This document shows, one piece after another, positions 52,401-64,000 of a stretch of 64,000 nucleotides of DNA (position 1 is its first letter; every line of letters begins with the position of its first letter). Origin of the DNA: Syngnathus acus (Eukaryota; Chordata; Actinopteri; Syngnathiformes; Syngnathidae); assembly GCF_901709675.1 (NCBI RefSeq), contig NC_051092.1, positions 11,612,491-11,676,490 of the forward strand, written 5' to 3'. Made by a program: the position numbers and the translations under genes. Below the pieces are notes generated by a model. It had not been told where the DNA came from, did not search any database, and was given only the letters and a program-made list of their open reading frames with translations.

Positions 52401-52822
52401 AGAGATGGGGGGGATGGGGAAGAATGAAATGTAGTGAGACAATTCCATTAAGAAGACACCAGAGAGCAAGAGGGTGGCTTTTTAATGCATGTTTAAGGAG
52501 CTCCCCACAATCATCGTTTGACGCGGTCATGCAATCTGTGTGTGTGTGTGTTTCTGACTGCAGGAATGAGGGAAAAGCCAGTGTTTCTATAATGCATCTT
52601 TAAAGAGTCCTATTACCAGAAGTGCAGTCAACCTAAAAAAAAAAAAAAAAGTATGTGTGTTGGGGGGTGCTTTTTACTGTGACTCTCCAGCTAACAAAGG
52701 CTGGTCATCTATCCACATCACCATCCTCCATCTTCCTGGCCCCGTATGCTAAGTGGCCTTTGTCTCCTGCTCTCTTTGCCTCCACTTCACATACTGCTTT
52801 TCACCCTTTCTCTCCTCTTCTG

Positions 52823-52853
<31 letters not shown>

Positions 52854-55800
52854 AACAGCCTACATGGCTGCTGCTATCATTCGTATTCTGCAATCTCTGT
52901 CACTGCTCCCTCCCTTTCTCTCTCTCATTTTCTGACGCGTTACCCCTCCTGCACTAGCTTTCGCCGAGGCTGGGTTTTTTTTTCACTGCCCCTTACATCC
53001 CCCCTCCCTCCTTCGCTTTCTCCCTGGCCTCTCTTTTTCATATTCTTTACCCCTTAGCGCCCACCCACCCCAAACACACCCACACCGACCACCATCCTCC
53101 ATCCTGCTCGTACACGTCCCTCCCTCACTCTGATAGTAATTGAGGTTCATTAATTCAGACTGAGGTGATGATGGCCATTATGTACCTTGCTTTCCAATTA
53201 TGCTCTCTAGATTAAGCTTGACCTTCAGTTTTCTCTGCAGCGTGTGTATGCGGTGGTCTCATCTCTCTTCTTATGAAGCTGTTAGGTGGAGAAAATTCTT
53301 GTCATGTAAATCTCATCTTTAGCCTTCCACCCTTTCCTTCGGGTAGCTTGCTGCTTCGCATAGATGGCGAATTGGCTCTTGAAGCTGTGGAGATGGAGCT
53401 TTTCTATATGGAGAATGATTTGAAATAAAATTCATTATTCAGCGCAGTAAAGTTTTATTAAACCCCCCGGGACATATAGGAGGGCGTCATTTCTGCTGAA
53501 GGGCAGAGTCACATATCTCAACCTTGTACACTTATTACCAAGTTGATGTGCCTTCCTGCGTATAGCATCATGCAGAGAGGGAGAAGATAAAACAATACAC
53601 TTAAAGATTCACTCTTGAATGTTTCATGATATTAGGAAAGGGAGTGTAGCCTCGTTGTATTTATACATCTTGCAATTTGTCTGCTATTAAGCTGCACAAT
53701 TAAATGTTTTATTCATAACGTTAGCTAAAGAAAAATGATGTACCCTCTTTTTTTCTTTGAATTGCTAAAGCCATGCTTTTAAGAAAACAAGACAAAAAAA
53801 ATATTCAGAGTAAAATATCCGACACATAATTCTGTCTTTCAGGTCACACCATCCTTGGAACAAGCGCTGGAAAATGAACTACCCTCTGATCTGTGCATGG
53901 ATGACACGATCAAAGATCAAAACGTGAAAATTAGCCAGACAGGTGTTTCGCATGCAACCGATTCCCTTACATCAGATGATTCACCAAAAAACAAAAGTAG
54001 GTTTAAGAATTAGAAGAGAATTTTTAATGTATAGTATTTGTGTTATGTGTTTAGAAAAAAATACATTCCTAATCATTGTGTATTGGGGGCAGGCATTTCA
54101 GAAGAGAACACTGAGGGAAATGAAGCCGCACCCAAAGATGTCACAGCTCTACTTACCCCACCCCTAGAAGACAACGCAACTCACCCTTCCAATGGAAAAC
54201 TGGCTCCTCAGTCTCTGACTCACACACCTCCCTCCTCCCCAACCGCCGACCCCCCTCCTCTTTCTGATCGCCATGGTTACCGGTTTCGTTGCAGCAGGTG
54301 CAGCCTAGCGTTTCCCACTCAGGAGAAGCTCCAGCTTCACTGGCAGTACCACGCCATGAGGGCGGCGACAGAATGCCCCCTCTGCTCCAGACAGTGTCGC
54401 AGTCAGGAAGCGCTTCAGAGACACATGCAGAATATACACTCGCAGCCAGACAACACACAAAATACAGCCTCGCTGCCTCATACGGCACAATACACAGAAC
54501 ACAGTAAGAGCTCAGTTAAACAAGTTTCGAGTTTGTCACCCCAAGCTGGCCAAGAGGCCGGTGAGGATGAAGAACTGGAGGAAGAAGTGCAGGAAGAAGA
54601 AGAAGAAGACATTGAAGGAAAGGAACAAAATGAGGAATGGAGAACTAAAGACAAAGATGCTGTCGCTGAAACTGGCGGAGGTGATGAGCAATTAACTGAG
54701 CAAGAAAAAGTACCAATTGAGGAACTTCCATCAGAACCTATTTCTCTTACCAAAAAGAGCTTGAACCCAACAATGGACCGGTACTTAGATCCATCAAGGC
54801 CGTACAAGTGTACCATATGTTCTGAATCTTTTACCCAGAAGACAATTCTTCTGGTTCACTACAATTCAGTGTCCCATCTCCACCGGGCCAGAAGAGCCTT
54901 GCAGGAATCGAGCACGGGTGTCTCCGCCCCAGAGGCTCCCCGTGGCCAAGATCCTCGACCCTACCGATGCAAACTATGTGGTGTGGGCTACAGCCAGAGC
55001 TCCACATTGGACATACATCTACGCTCAGTTCTTCACCAAACAAGAGCTCGTGCTGCACAGAATTCAGGTGCACAAACACCGGTGTCTACTGTAGCTACCC
55101 CATTATCCGCCACCACCATGACTACTACTACATCTGCTACAACCGGTAAGGAGACATCAAAGAGTTTGCCTTTCACCAAGAAGCCAGATGTAGCTAGTTC
55201 TTCATCGGGATTAGTCGCCGAACTCCAAGCGACTGTATCAACTGAAGGTCAACAGGCTAAAAAGAGAGTGGCAGAACTGATAGCGTCAAGAAACCAGCTG
55301 CTATTAATGCAACAACAGCAGTTGGCTCAGGCACAGGCACAGGCCCAAGCGCAGTTACAGCACACAGCGTTGCTCCAGGCCCAAGTAATGCAGCATCTTC
55401 CTATTGGACCAGAGAGTCTCTTTCAGCATTTCTCTTTGGCACCAGAAAACTTTCTGTCTCTGCAGCAGCAACTCCTTCTGCCCTTTTATTTTCCCGGAGA
55501 CATGAAACTTCACACAGAGTTGGCAATAAAGAGCTTGGAACATACCCAATCTGAGACAGCCAAGTCTACAATGAATGAACAGATTAAGGGAGAGGGTAAA
55601 AAGGAGAAAAACCCGCAAACCGATGAAAAACATACTCCTCATGAATTGTCGTCCTCAGATAATATTCAAACAAAAGACGTTATGCCTTCTGACACCAGAG
55701 TTGAATGCGGCACTAGATCCTCCAGCAGCCCAAAAGAAAAAGAATGCATCAGAGACCTTGTTGGTGAAAAGGAAGAAATGTCTGCTCCTATTGTTAAAAA

Positions 55801-58800
55801 TGAGAGTGATGATTCATCCACAGTTAATGTGCCAAAATTACAGTGCCCTCCACCAAGAGTGCCATATGCTGCTGTAAACGGGGAAGCTCTTAGGACCTTG
55901 TTGCAGAGTTATGGCTACGAGTTGGCATTACAGTACATACAAAGCAGACATAGGCACCAGCAGCAGATTGCAACCCAAATGATAAATATGAGAAAGGAGT
56001 GCTCTGATATTCGCAAGATGGAATTGTATTCAGGGGAACAAAAAGGGTCAATTGGAACAGAGAATGGAATGCCACAAAGCTACAATAAGGATGTCAAAAA
56101 TGATGTTCAAGACGTACAAAGTTTCCCAGGGGAAAATAATCCGGGCAAATATGATGACGCAAGTGAAATTGCCATCAAAGAGAAAGGCTGCTGTGGAAGA
56201 GGACAAAAGTGTAGAGATTGCGGGAAGTTTTTTTCAGATGCCATGATTTTAAAGAGTCACCAGGAATACATTCACAGACAAGTGCTTCCCACTGCTGCGC
56301 TCGAGAGGTTTTCCAGAGAATACCGACTACAGTATGATCAATTGTACCCCTTGAAAGAGAACAAATCTGGAGAAGATCCATCTCAGAGTACACCAGTTTC
56401 GATTCCAGCTTCAGAATCAGAACTTGTATCTGAAGCAGATGAGCCTCAAGTTAAAACATCACCTCCATCCTCAATTTCAGATCCTGAAACGAAAACGTGT
56501 GAGACAGCTGAAGACCTATCCCTTGCCTCTGTACCCTCTCCTCTTTCTTCTCAGTCTCAAGAGGCGCCTCTTACAAGCACATCTACTGTTATTTCTCAAA
56601 ACGCATCGCCAGCAGAGGCCATACCTATTCCCTTACCAAAAATACCTATGCTTCCTCTGTCGCAGCTTCCTATTCCCCCATTGACTTTACCCAAGCTCCC
56701 CCTACCGCCAATCCCTTTTCCGATGGAGCTACCGCTTATTCCTCCAGTTGTAATGCAGCCCGTGGGTCTGCAGCCCCCAAAGTGGTTGGACTCAAGTGTA
56801 AACCCAGATTTGGCAAAACTCTACCAATCTCAACTGCTTGGGCAACAGACACCTATTAGTCCAGCGGCCATTTCCCAACCATCTCAGCTTAGCCCGGCGT
56901 TGCTCGGCCAGCCTCCTCACGTCAATTCCTCGTTGCTAAGTCAACCAGCTCAGAGGGAACAGCCTCCAATAAGCCCAACAATACTGGACCAACAGCAAGG
57001 CAAGAGAACTCGCACTCGAATCTCTGAGGATCAACTGAATATTCTGAGAAAACACTTTGATATCAACAGTCTCCCAAGTGATGAGGAGCTCAACAAGATA
57101 TCTAGTCTGTCTGGTCTACCTCACAAAGTCATCAAACACTGGTTTCGCAACACTCTTTTTAAAGAGCGCCAACGTGATAAGGACTCACCCTACAATTTCA
57201 ATAACCCCCCAACCACAGCACTTGAGGAGTCCAGAGAGGAAGTCATACAGAACCTATCTCTGAAGTTGTCCCCGTCATCCCCATCTCCAGCACCGACCGA
57301 CATGTCCCATCAAACCCCGCTGACAGACAGCCAAAGAGGCAATCCGCACAGGGGGAGGCGTTCTTCTCGAACTCGCTTTACAGAGAAACAGCTGGAGATG
57401 CTGCAGGGGGTGTTTGAAGCAACTCCCTATCCTAGAGAAGAAGAATATGACAGGTTGTCATCCCAGTTGTCTCTCCCGAACAGAGTCATTGTGGTATGGT
57501 TCCAAAATGCAAGGCAAAGAGCCCGCAAGAGCCAGGACAGAGGGGCAGATGACGGAATAGAGGGAACGAGCCAGCTTGACATTCTTCGGAAGAGAGACGG
57601 ATACTACAAAAATTATGACACTGAGGATATCAGCAATGGGGACGAAGGGCAAAGTGACTCTTCTATGGATTTGACCTATGAGTATTATACCCATCCAGAC
57701 TCTCCTTTTCTTGATTCATCAAATCTTTCCACAGAAAGTGAGAATCAGATGGACAATGAAGAATTAACACCCGCTATCAAGAAACAAGAAAATACAACTG
57801 CCACTCCTCGTACTAGCAAAACCGTTAAAAAAGAAATGCCTGAGCTAAACACTGACAGCACAGAAATAGTGCAGGCATTGCAAAATGTGTTCAAAGCTGA
57901 GAATCTGGTCCCACCTCTACAAGGAAGATCAGCAGAAAGACCCCAGCCATGCTCTACTGACCCCTCACAAAGCACAGTACAGAACAGCCCATCATCTGAT
58001 GAGAGCCAGGATCACAAAGAGAGTTTATCCCCAACTAAAGGCGTTGAAAAACCCGCACTTATATCACAGAGCCTACCTTTGTCTTCAGAGTCGGAAAAAA
58101 AACACACTCTACAGCATGAAGCTTCCTCCCGTCCATCTACCGAGACCCAGTCACTAAGCCACCTCCAAATACCAAACTCATTTCAGTGCAATCTATGCCC
58201 ACTGTCCCTGCCATCTTTCCAAATGTGGCAGGAACATCAGACAAGGCACCTGCTCGCGGCTCAGTCGCAGGTCCAACTCCTTCATTCTGGCTTCACCGAC
58301 AGAACATTGCCATATATGATGCTCCACTCCAACCACTCCCTCATGGCCAGCCAAATGCTTTCAGGTGCGATGACGCAGTTGCACCCTAATGCCACAAGTC
58401 CCATGATTTCACACTTGAATAGCACACAAGTTAAGAATTCACTTGCTGACCTGTCTCAAAGTTCCTTGAAGCAGAACTCAAAGCTAATGTCAGAGGGCAG
58501 TTTTGATATTCAAAGATATAGCAGAGAGGCTGAGGAAGAGCATAGAAGGGATAAGCGTCAGAGAACCACCATCACCCCAGAACAGCTTGAAGTGTTGTAT
58601 CAACGTTACAGCTTGGACTCCAATCCCACCAGAGGAGTCCTAGAGGGTATTGCCCAGGACGTGGGCCTCACAAGAAGAGTGGTTCAGGTACCGTTAAAAA
58701 AAATTTTGGGGGAAAAAATCGTTTGGTTGTTGTTTTTTCTTAATCCTAAACATTCTGTTCTTGCATCACACAGGTCTGGTTTCAAAACACACGGGCGAGA

Positions 58801-59654
58801 GAACGAAAAGGGCAGTTCAGGTCAATGGGCCCAGGTTCTGGTTTCAGCATGGCCTTAAACCATCTCCGCTGTCCATTTTGCAGGGCTCTCTTTAAGGTGA
58901 AGAGTGCTCTGGATGCCCATATAAGGTCGCGCCACTGGGCAGAGGCTGAAAGAGCAGGCTACAACTTGTCAATGAATAACTATTCTAGTGGGCCCAATGG
59001 GATGGCTATGTCTTCGGTCATGGACAAAGCAGGCCCATCTCTCTCCTGTCACATCATCCCAAACACTGGCATTGCTATAAGCAACAAAGAGCAAACAGTC
59101 AAACCTGTTACATTTCTGTCTTCAACCATTGATCCGAACAACCCAGGGGAGTATGATGACTTTGACGAAGACGATGAGGAGTTCCAATGTGAAGAGGGTT
59201 CAAGTATGGCTAACCAAGGGCTGCCGAGTCCTGATGGCTCAGGGGGTCAAAGTTCAGACTGGGGGGAGACTCTGCAGCCACACCAACATCAGCAGCAACG
59301 CCAAAGGACACAGATGAGCCACTTTCAAATACTCCAACTTAAAGACTTCTACAAGAGCCACCGTACACCAAATCGACATGAGTGCGAGGCACTCGGGCGG
59401 GAATTGGGACTGCCCCACCGTGTTGTGCAGGTAGCTGTCTTCAAATAAAATGATAAGTCGTGATACAGTTGATCCGAATGTTACATTGGTGGAAAACAAA
59501 AGATACCCAAGATGTATACTTTCAAATATATTTCCAGGTATGGTTCCAGAATGCCAGAGCCAAGGAGAAGAGGGCAAGAAGTTTGAGCTCCGACTCTGCA
59601 GACAGAGAGCAGGCAGAGCTGACACCCGGCGCAGGGGAGAGAGACCGGGCTTAA
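46397..59654 (+). CDS. zfhx2: zfhx2-like zinc finger homeobox transcription factor (four homeodomains)
   Basis: Ten coding exons: 46397-48092, 48169-48707, 48772-48985, 51821-51922, 52021-52148, 52218-52328, 53843-53996, 54093-58687, 58774-59430 and 59538-59654. They sum to 8,313 nt in frame, or 2,770 aa. C2H2 fingers start near residues 350 ([17 protein letters not shown]), 424, 514, 620 (degenerate), 659, 715, 763, 897, 1048, 1076, 1221, 1274, 1688, 2347 and 2546. Homeodomains lie at about 1951-2010 (KHWFRN), 2070-2129 (VVWFQNARQ), 2468-2527 ([15 protein letters not shown]) and 2687-2746 ([10 protein letters not shown]). There is also a poly-Glu run (about 140-155), a Gln-rich coil (about 1386-1420) and a Pro-rich linker (about 1825-1880). 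ZFHX proteins are nuclear regulators of neuronal differentiation. The short N terminus before [16 protein letters not shown] and the HMREKHPE finger fit ZFHX2 better than ZFHX3/4. Unlike the family norm, the protein ends 24 residues after homeodomain 4, without the usual C-terminal fingers. Paralogue assignment is less certain than family. Confidence 0.9.
46808..46858 (+). repeat. GAG/GAA triplet repeat inside zfhx2-like exon
   Basis: Encodes an acidic run of about 15 glutamates. It is in frame and likely length-variable. Confidence 0.9.
49843..50290. repeat. 162-bp tandem repeat inside the transposon
   Basis: CATCTGTGTCACTCCAA recurs at 49881 and 50043, with a variant at 50205, a spacing of exactly 162 bp. 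Each copy also carries CATCGATCGTCCTTTGTCAA or a close variant. About 2.7 copies. Confidence 0.85.
50417..50714. repeat. 118-bp tandem repeat inside the transposon
   Basis: ACTTCCA[G/T]CCACGGA recurs at 50417, 50535 and 50653. Each copy is followed by GAGAGCTCCATAGAATAGGA. About 2.5 copies, GC-rich. Confidence 0.88.
51274..51801. mobile_element. MITE-like element with inverted ends
   Basis: The left end GGGCTGGGCGATATGAC and right end GATATTGAATTATTTCCCAG then CCCTA are imperfect inverted repeats of a type frequent in fish. No target duplication is evident. Confidence 0.5.
52329..53842. other. zfhx2-like intron 6
   Basis: Contains a 28-base C run (52826-52853) and pyrimidine-rich sequence, then a complex non-repetitive stretch (about 53130-53640) that could be regulatory. 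No exon recognised. Confidence 0.4.
52826..52853. repeat. poly-C tract
   Basis: 28 consecutive C; the opposite strand could form a G-quadruplex. Confidence 0.97.
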
Positions 59655-62530
59655 TGAGGGTCCCTTTACGTTCTTCTACTATGCTCTTAAAACTCATTTT
59701 CCTACTGTCAACCTCTTAAAACAAAACTTCACTTTGCTGCCAAACCTGTTTCCTGAGCACCCCAAAGATGCAGAACCACCGTGGCCCAAAGAGAACCGTT
59801 TTCAACTGAAAGCAGACCCAAACCATGGCCTCGTCGCAACAACTTTGTCTTTTTGGATTGCTGTCTCGTACGCGGTCCGTCTTTCCTTGTTGCGTCAGAC
59901 ACCTTTCTACAACCAAACCCATCCTCGGAATAACAACAACGCCACATAGGCCAAAGAGCATTCTCAAAGTATGTGCCCTCACTGTCTAGCTAGACCTGCA
60001 GTCTACCTCCCGATCTCCACAAAAGACTCGATGTGGGACCCTTCAACCAGACAGTGCTTGAGGACTAGCAGCGTAGCATGTGGTGTGGGTCTTCAAGAGG
60101 CTGGAACAGGAACTTTCAAAGAGATTTTCGTGTAAATACAAAGTAGAGCGCTCCAAAAGATAAACTTGAAGAAGGAGGAAAAAAACAAAAAAACAAAGCA
60201 GTTAACGAGGGTAAAGAAGGAAACCAAGTTAATACCCCGATTCTAGGCGGTGGTATTTCCATTGAGCTTTTGTAACGACTGACTCAGATTCCAAAGCTCG
60301 TAACCAAAATTTTCCATGTCTGTTGTTTCATCGTGTTTGTTTCCAGCAACAAACTGCAGAGCTGACGTCTGTACAGTGAAGGGTGAGACCTGCACCTGGC
60401 ACAGGACAAGAGGGAAGCGATGGACTGATGTAGTGCCAGAGTGCAGGTCCACCCACCACAAGCCAATGATGAGTCTTCTGTTGTACATGGACACGTTCCT
60501 ACGTGCTCCTACGTTCCTTTGGTGGATAATAGCCCAAATAGCACAGAGCAGAAAGGCAAGTTTGCCCCGGAAGGGACAAACTATTTTTATAGCACTCAAC
60601 CATAAAACTGTATGTGATGACTTTAACCAAACTCAAATTGACATCGTGTGCGTGTGTGTGTCTAGTCGTAGTTTCTTAATATAAATCTTAAGAATTGAGA
60701 TCAACTGTCTTGCTTCGGTATAACAGTGTCATGATTCTAAAAAGATTATGACAGCTTTGATATGTTCAGGTAAGGATTAACTGCCTTTCTGTTCTTTGAA
60801 TATACCAATGGCTTACCCATGTTGTGTGATGAATATGAAGCTTTCTACGCTCAGGTCAGCAGCTCAATATGGCTCCACCTTCAATGTGAACCCGATACTT
60901 TCCGTCTTTTAAGGCGGGAGGGGCACATTTTTGGTTGGAACCACATTAAGTATTATTACATCGACAAAAACATCTGTGTATATCAAAGATCTGAGCTTTT
61001 CACCTCAAATAGATTGTTACAAAAAAAAAAACCTTATTGAAACTAAAGTGTTTAATAGCTTGAGGGGTAAATGTACAGTATTTAGCTTTTGTATGGTTGA
61101 CTCAAGACTTCATTGGATGTTTGAGACGCAGCTCCTGTTTGTACACACCAACACGGAGCTTCTGCGCTAAGCAGAGGAAAAAAACCTAATGGATGTTACC
61201 GATGTTATTTTTGTACACTTAATTTATTTTTCCTTTTCTCCCTTCCCTCTTTCTTTGAAATGTTTTTTTTCCAGATTTTCTTTTTTTTTTTTTTTTGCAA
61301 CCAGTCCTTATCTAACTGTAATAATAATATAACAATAATAGCTGAACAATAATTAATGCTTTAAGACAAAAATCCAAAGACGTGAAAATACTTTACCATA
61401 AGACCTACAAAAGCAAGCGCTACTGTGTACTTGATGATGTTTTGCTGTTTTTAAACGAAGGAGTCCCAATAGCGAAGCTACTGTTTTCTGCCTTTCATAA
61501 GCACACTGGAGTACTCTGTAACCAAAACCCCAAACTAGAGCCATGGCAGTCTGTAATATAGCGGTTGAAGAGTTTTACTTTTTCTGAGAAATTTTGCATT
61601 CTTTTTTCTTTTTTCTTTTTTTTAAGCATAATGTGCAACTCCAGCCCTTAAGGATGTCCAGTTTGCTGCTAATGTACCGTAGTTTCTAATGTTACTGTAG
61701 AAAGATGCATGCTTGGCTCGCTTTACCACTAGGCTTTAATGACGACAAACTGTAATAATGAATACCCGTGATGCTGTTGATGGAATGCTTCTGTTATGTT
61801 GGAAACAAATTGGTACATGGGGCTAAATTCCATCAAGTTTTTTTTTCCCCGTCATCGATTTAGAGAGGAAAACAGCAGAACTTTTTTTTTTTTATACTAG
61901 ATAGAAACCGCAAGTTACCGACTAAATTTGTTAGTGTGTTTACTTGCTAAAAACGAGAACGAAATTTGGCATATTTGAAGGAGTTCAGCCCCACCAGAAT
62001 TGTCAAGGTATCTCTTTTATTTTTCTGTGCTCCGATGTCTGTACTCCATTTTCCCTGCAAAAAAAAAAAAAAAACAGCTTTCCAAAGGATGCGGACTGAC
62101 CAACGCTGTCTTGTTTTGTTCTCAAACTAACCAATGTTTACGACAATACCAATGAGCTTTCTTCTGTACAGAAATGTGCATTCCAAAAACTGTTTTTTCT
62201 ACACTTAATTATTTTCTGACTTTTATTTCACTGATCTCTGATGACCATAAAATGTACATATTGGGGTCTACTGCTGTGAAGGGACTCCTTATTGTAGGTA
62301 AAACTGACTCTTGTTATTTTTTGTTTGTTTTTCTTTCCCTAAATATGTTGTTGCCATAGTGATGACCAAAAAGATACCTGTGATGTGCACCTGTCCTTAT
62401 GTCTTGCTCCAGTGGTTTTGTGTGTCTCTATTTCCCTTCCCCCACTTTTCCCCCCCCAGCTGGTGTATTTCTCTTTACCTTACCGCTCCCGTATTCCACT
62501 GAGCTAAATAAAGTCTGCTTTGGTGCATGC
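59655..62530 (+). other. zfhx2: 3'UTR of zfhx2-like
   Basis: About 2.9 kb without any conserved coding frame, ending shortly after AATAAA at 62507-62512. GT-rich sequence (TGCTTTGGTGCATGCTCTGG) follows as a downstream element. Contains many T-runs and a TGTAAATA Pumilio-type motif near 60132. Confidence 0.65.
62507..62512 (+). terminator. zfhx2: polyadenylation signal AATAAA
   Basis: Canonical hexamer with a GT-rich downstream element; the best candidate end of the zfhx2-like transcript. Confidence 0.6.
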
Positions 62531-64000
62531 TCTGGTCTCATCCCTTTGGAGTGAAGATCCACACTGCGCATGCTGTTTTTTGTTTTTCTTTACTTAGAAA
62601 TAATCTTCATATTCCAGGTGGTATTTCTGTGGTGCTGTGTGCATGGCTGGAAGGCTTTTGGTGTGCAATGGTGTGTGCGTAACGTGGCAAAGTGTTGGAA
62701 ACGAAGCTCTTTGGTGAATGGCGCCCTGACCTCTGGGGTCACTTCATTAATTACATCTGTGACATTCAGCCAGATGAGTTTCCTTTGTGACTAAATGATA
62801 TGAGGAATATTAACGACTTTGGATGAATTACACCGCCGCTCCTGCTGATGATGATAATGTATTTTATGACTCTGGGAGAGAGGGGAGGCAAAATTGCTCA
62901 CTACAGCACATTTAGGGTGCACAGATTTTCATATGAAAGATTTCAAAGACTAGAAGGGTACAGCTTTTATTTGATTGTTGGTGGGGGGGGGCTGGAATGG
63001 CAGATGATGTGGGAAACTATTTGAACCAAAAACTGGCAATTGTGGTGAAAACACATAACTAATTGCAGCGCGTCGAGCCAAAGGTACAACTACAAGCACT
63101 CAAAATGGCACTGCAGAGAGAACAATGGTAAAGCAAACACAGAAGGGGGCTTAAGATTGCTTTGCGGCTGATGATAGCCATCTTAGAAAGTCATCCTGAT
63201 AAAGTGATCCCCCACCATTTTTCCTTCTCTGTGTCCTCCCCCCCTCATAATCAAATGAGCACTGTGCAGCTGGTGGGGTTGCAGCAAAAAGGGGTATGAG
63301 GGTGGGGGCTTTGAGGGATGGTGTGAAATTATTGCCTGCTGGTGTATATGTGACACTGGGGGGAGCGTGGGTGGTGTGTTGTGAGTCTGTGTGTGCGGTG
63401 GGGTGGGGGCTGTAATGTCATTGCCGGCTGGTGAATCTCTAGCGGGGGCTCATTTAGATTTAGATTGGTTATGTGAGGAGGGAGCTGAAAGGCCAGCTCA
63501 TGTTTATGTATGAAGCCCAAAGCATACTGCTGCGGTGGGAGCCAGAATTAAAGAGACAGAGCTGCAATACATTCAGACTTATTGTAGCTGCGGTTTGGCT
63601 TTTTGGGGGGGAAAGACTGCAGTGTAAAGTTGCATTCATGTTTATGGAAAACATATAAGAAGGCCTGTTTGTGAATATGTGGGTGCAGATTGATTACACC
63701 TTGACAAAAAAATATTTAAAAAAGAAAATTTGTCTGGCTAGTCAAGATGGTTGCAGTATCTCCCACTGTTGTTACTGCATAGCACTCAGTCATGCAACCT
63801 GGAGTCATCAGTAAATGTCTCAGAAGGAGAGTTTGTTCAGCACTTCATCAGGTATAAAGTGGTTTTTATTTGGAAATGTGCTCCCTATCCATCTTTTAAA
63901 TGACTTTTTAATGGTAGCCACACCATCCTAATCAATCATATGGCAGCCGGCCTGCACACGCAAATACACTATTTATATATCCTCCATTCTGCTGCAAACG
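62531..64000. other. intergenic sequence downstream of zfhx2-like
   Basis: No gene, RNA or clear mobile element recognised; G-rich patches at about 62980-62995 and 63340-63420. Confidence 0.4.

Noticed and set aside
60316-60684. 122-residue open frame in the zfhx2-like 3'UTR
   Set aside because: No C2H2 or other motif and no splice signals linking it to the gene; it does not resemble the missing C-terminal module.

Overview
This is a 64-kb piece of a vertebrate nuclear genome, almost certainly a teleost fish. It has spliced genes with GT-AG introns, long intergenic stretches full of microsatellites, fish-type hAT and MITE debris, vertebrate tRNA genes, and proteins that read as close orthologues of human AHCYL2, UBE2H, ANKRD34C and ZFHX2. 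The species cannot be named from the sequence.

Layout. 1-1.3 kb: the last exons of ahcyl2 (+). 1.88-2.33 kb: three microRNA hairpins on the minus strand in the order mir-183, mir-96, mir-182. This is the sensory-organ miR-183 cluster, but with altered mature sequences, including a changed miR-182 seed. 6.9-10.6 kb: complete ube2h (-), seven coding exons, 183 aa, with a decayed hAT transposon in one intron. 10.6-24.2 kb: a gene-poor stretch with simple repeats and one retroposon tail. 24.2-26.6 kb: ankrd34c (+), with a CRE/TATA-like promoter, a non-coding first exon containing short upstream ORFs, and a single coding exon of 526 codons. 27.3-28.0 kb: two tRNA-Asp(GTC) genes in opposite orientation. 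28.06-35.65 kb: a tandem array of 43 recognisable tRNA-Val units (38 full length, 5 sharing an 11-nt T-arm deletion) plus two decayed copies. The units have 73-nt genes and about 100-bp spacers, and most of the array is organised in four-unit, about 695-bp higher-order repeats. 35.7-43.0 kb: intergenic. 43.0-62.5 kb: a ZFHX-family transcription factor gene, zfhx2-like (+), with ten coding exons that join in frame to 2,770 codons, about fifteen C2H2 fingers and four homeodomains. Its 2.8-kb intron carries a 1.5-kb TIR element filled with tandem repeats. 62.5-64 kb: intergenic.

The protein genes are not an operon or pathway. The ahcyl2 / miR-183 cluster / ube2h neighbourhood matches human 7q32, whereas ANKRD34C and ZFHX2 lie on other human chromosomes, so the window joins blocks that are separate in mammals. 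The most unusual contents are the divergent miR-183 cluster, the tRNA-Val array with its TAC-anticodon subfamily, and the four-homeodomain zfhx2-like protein that stops just after its last homeodomain. All database-dependent statements (synteny, family membership, expression) are from general knowledge of these families and were not searched here.
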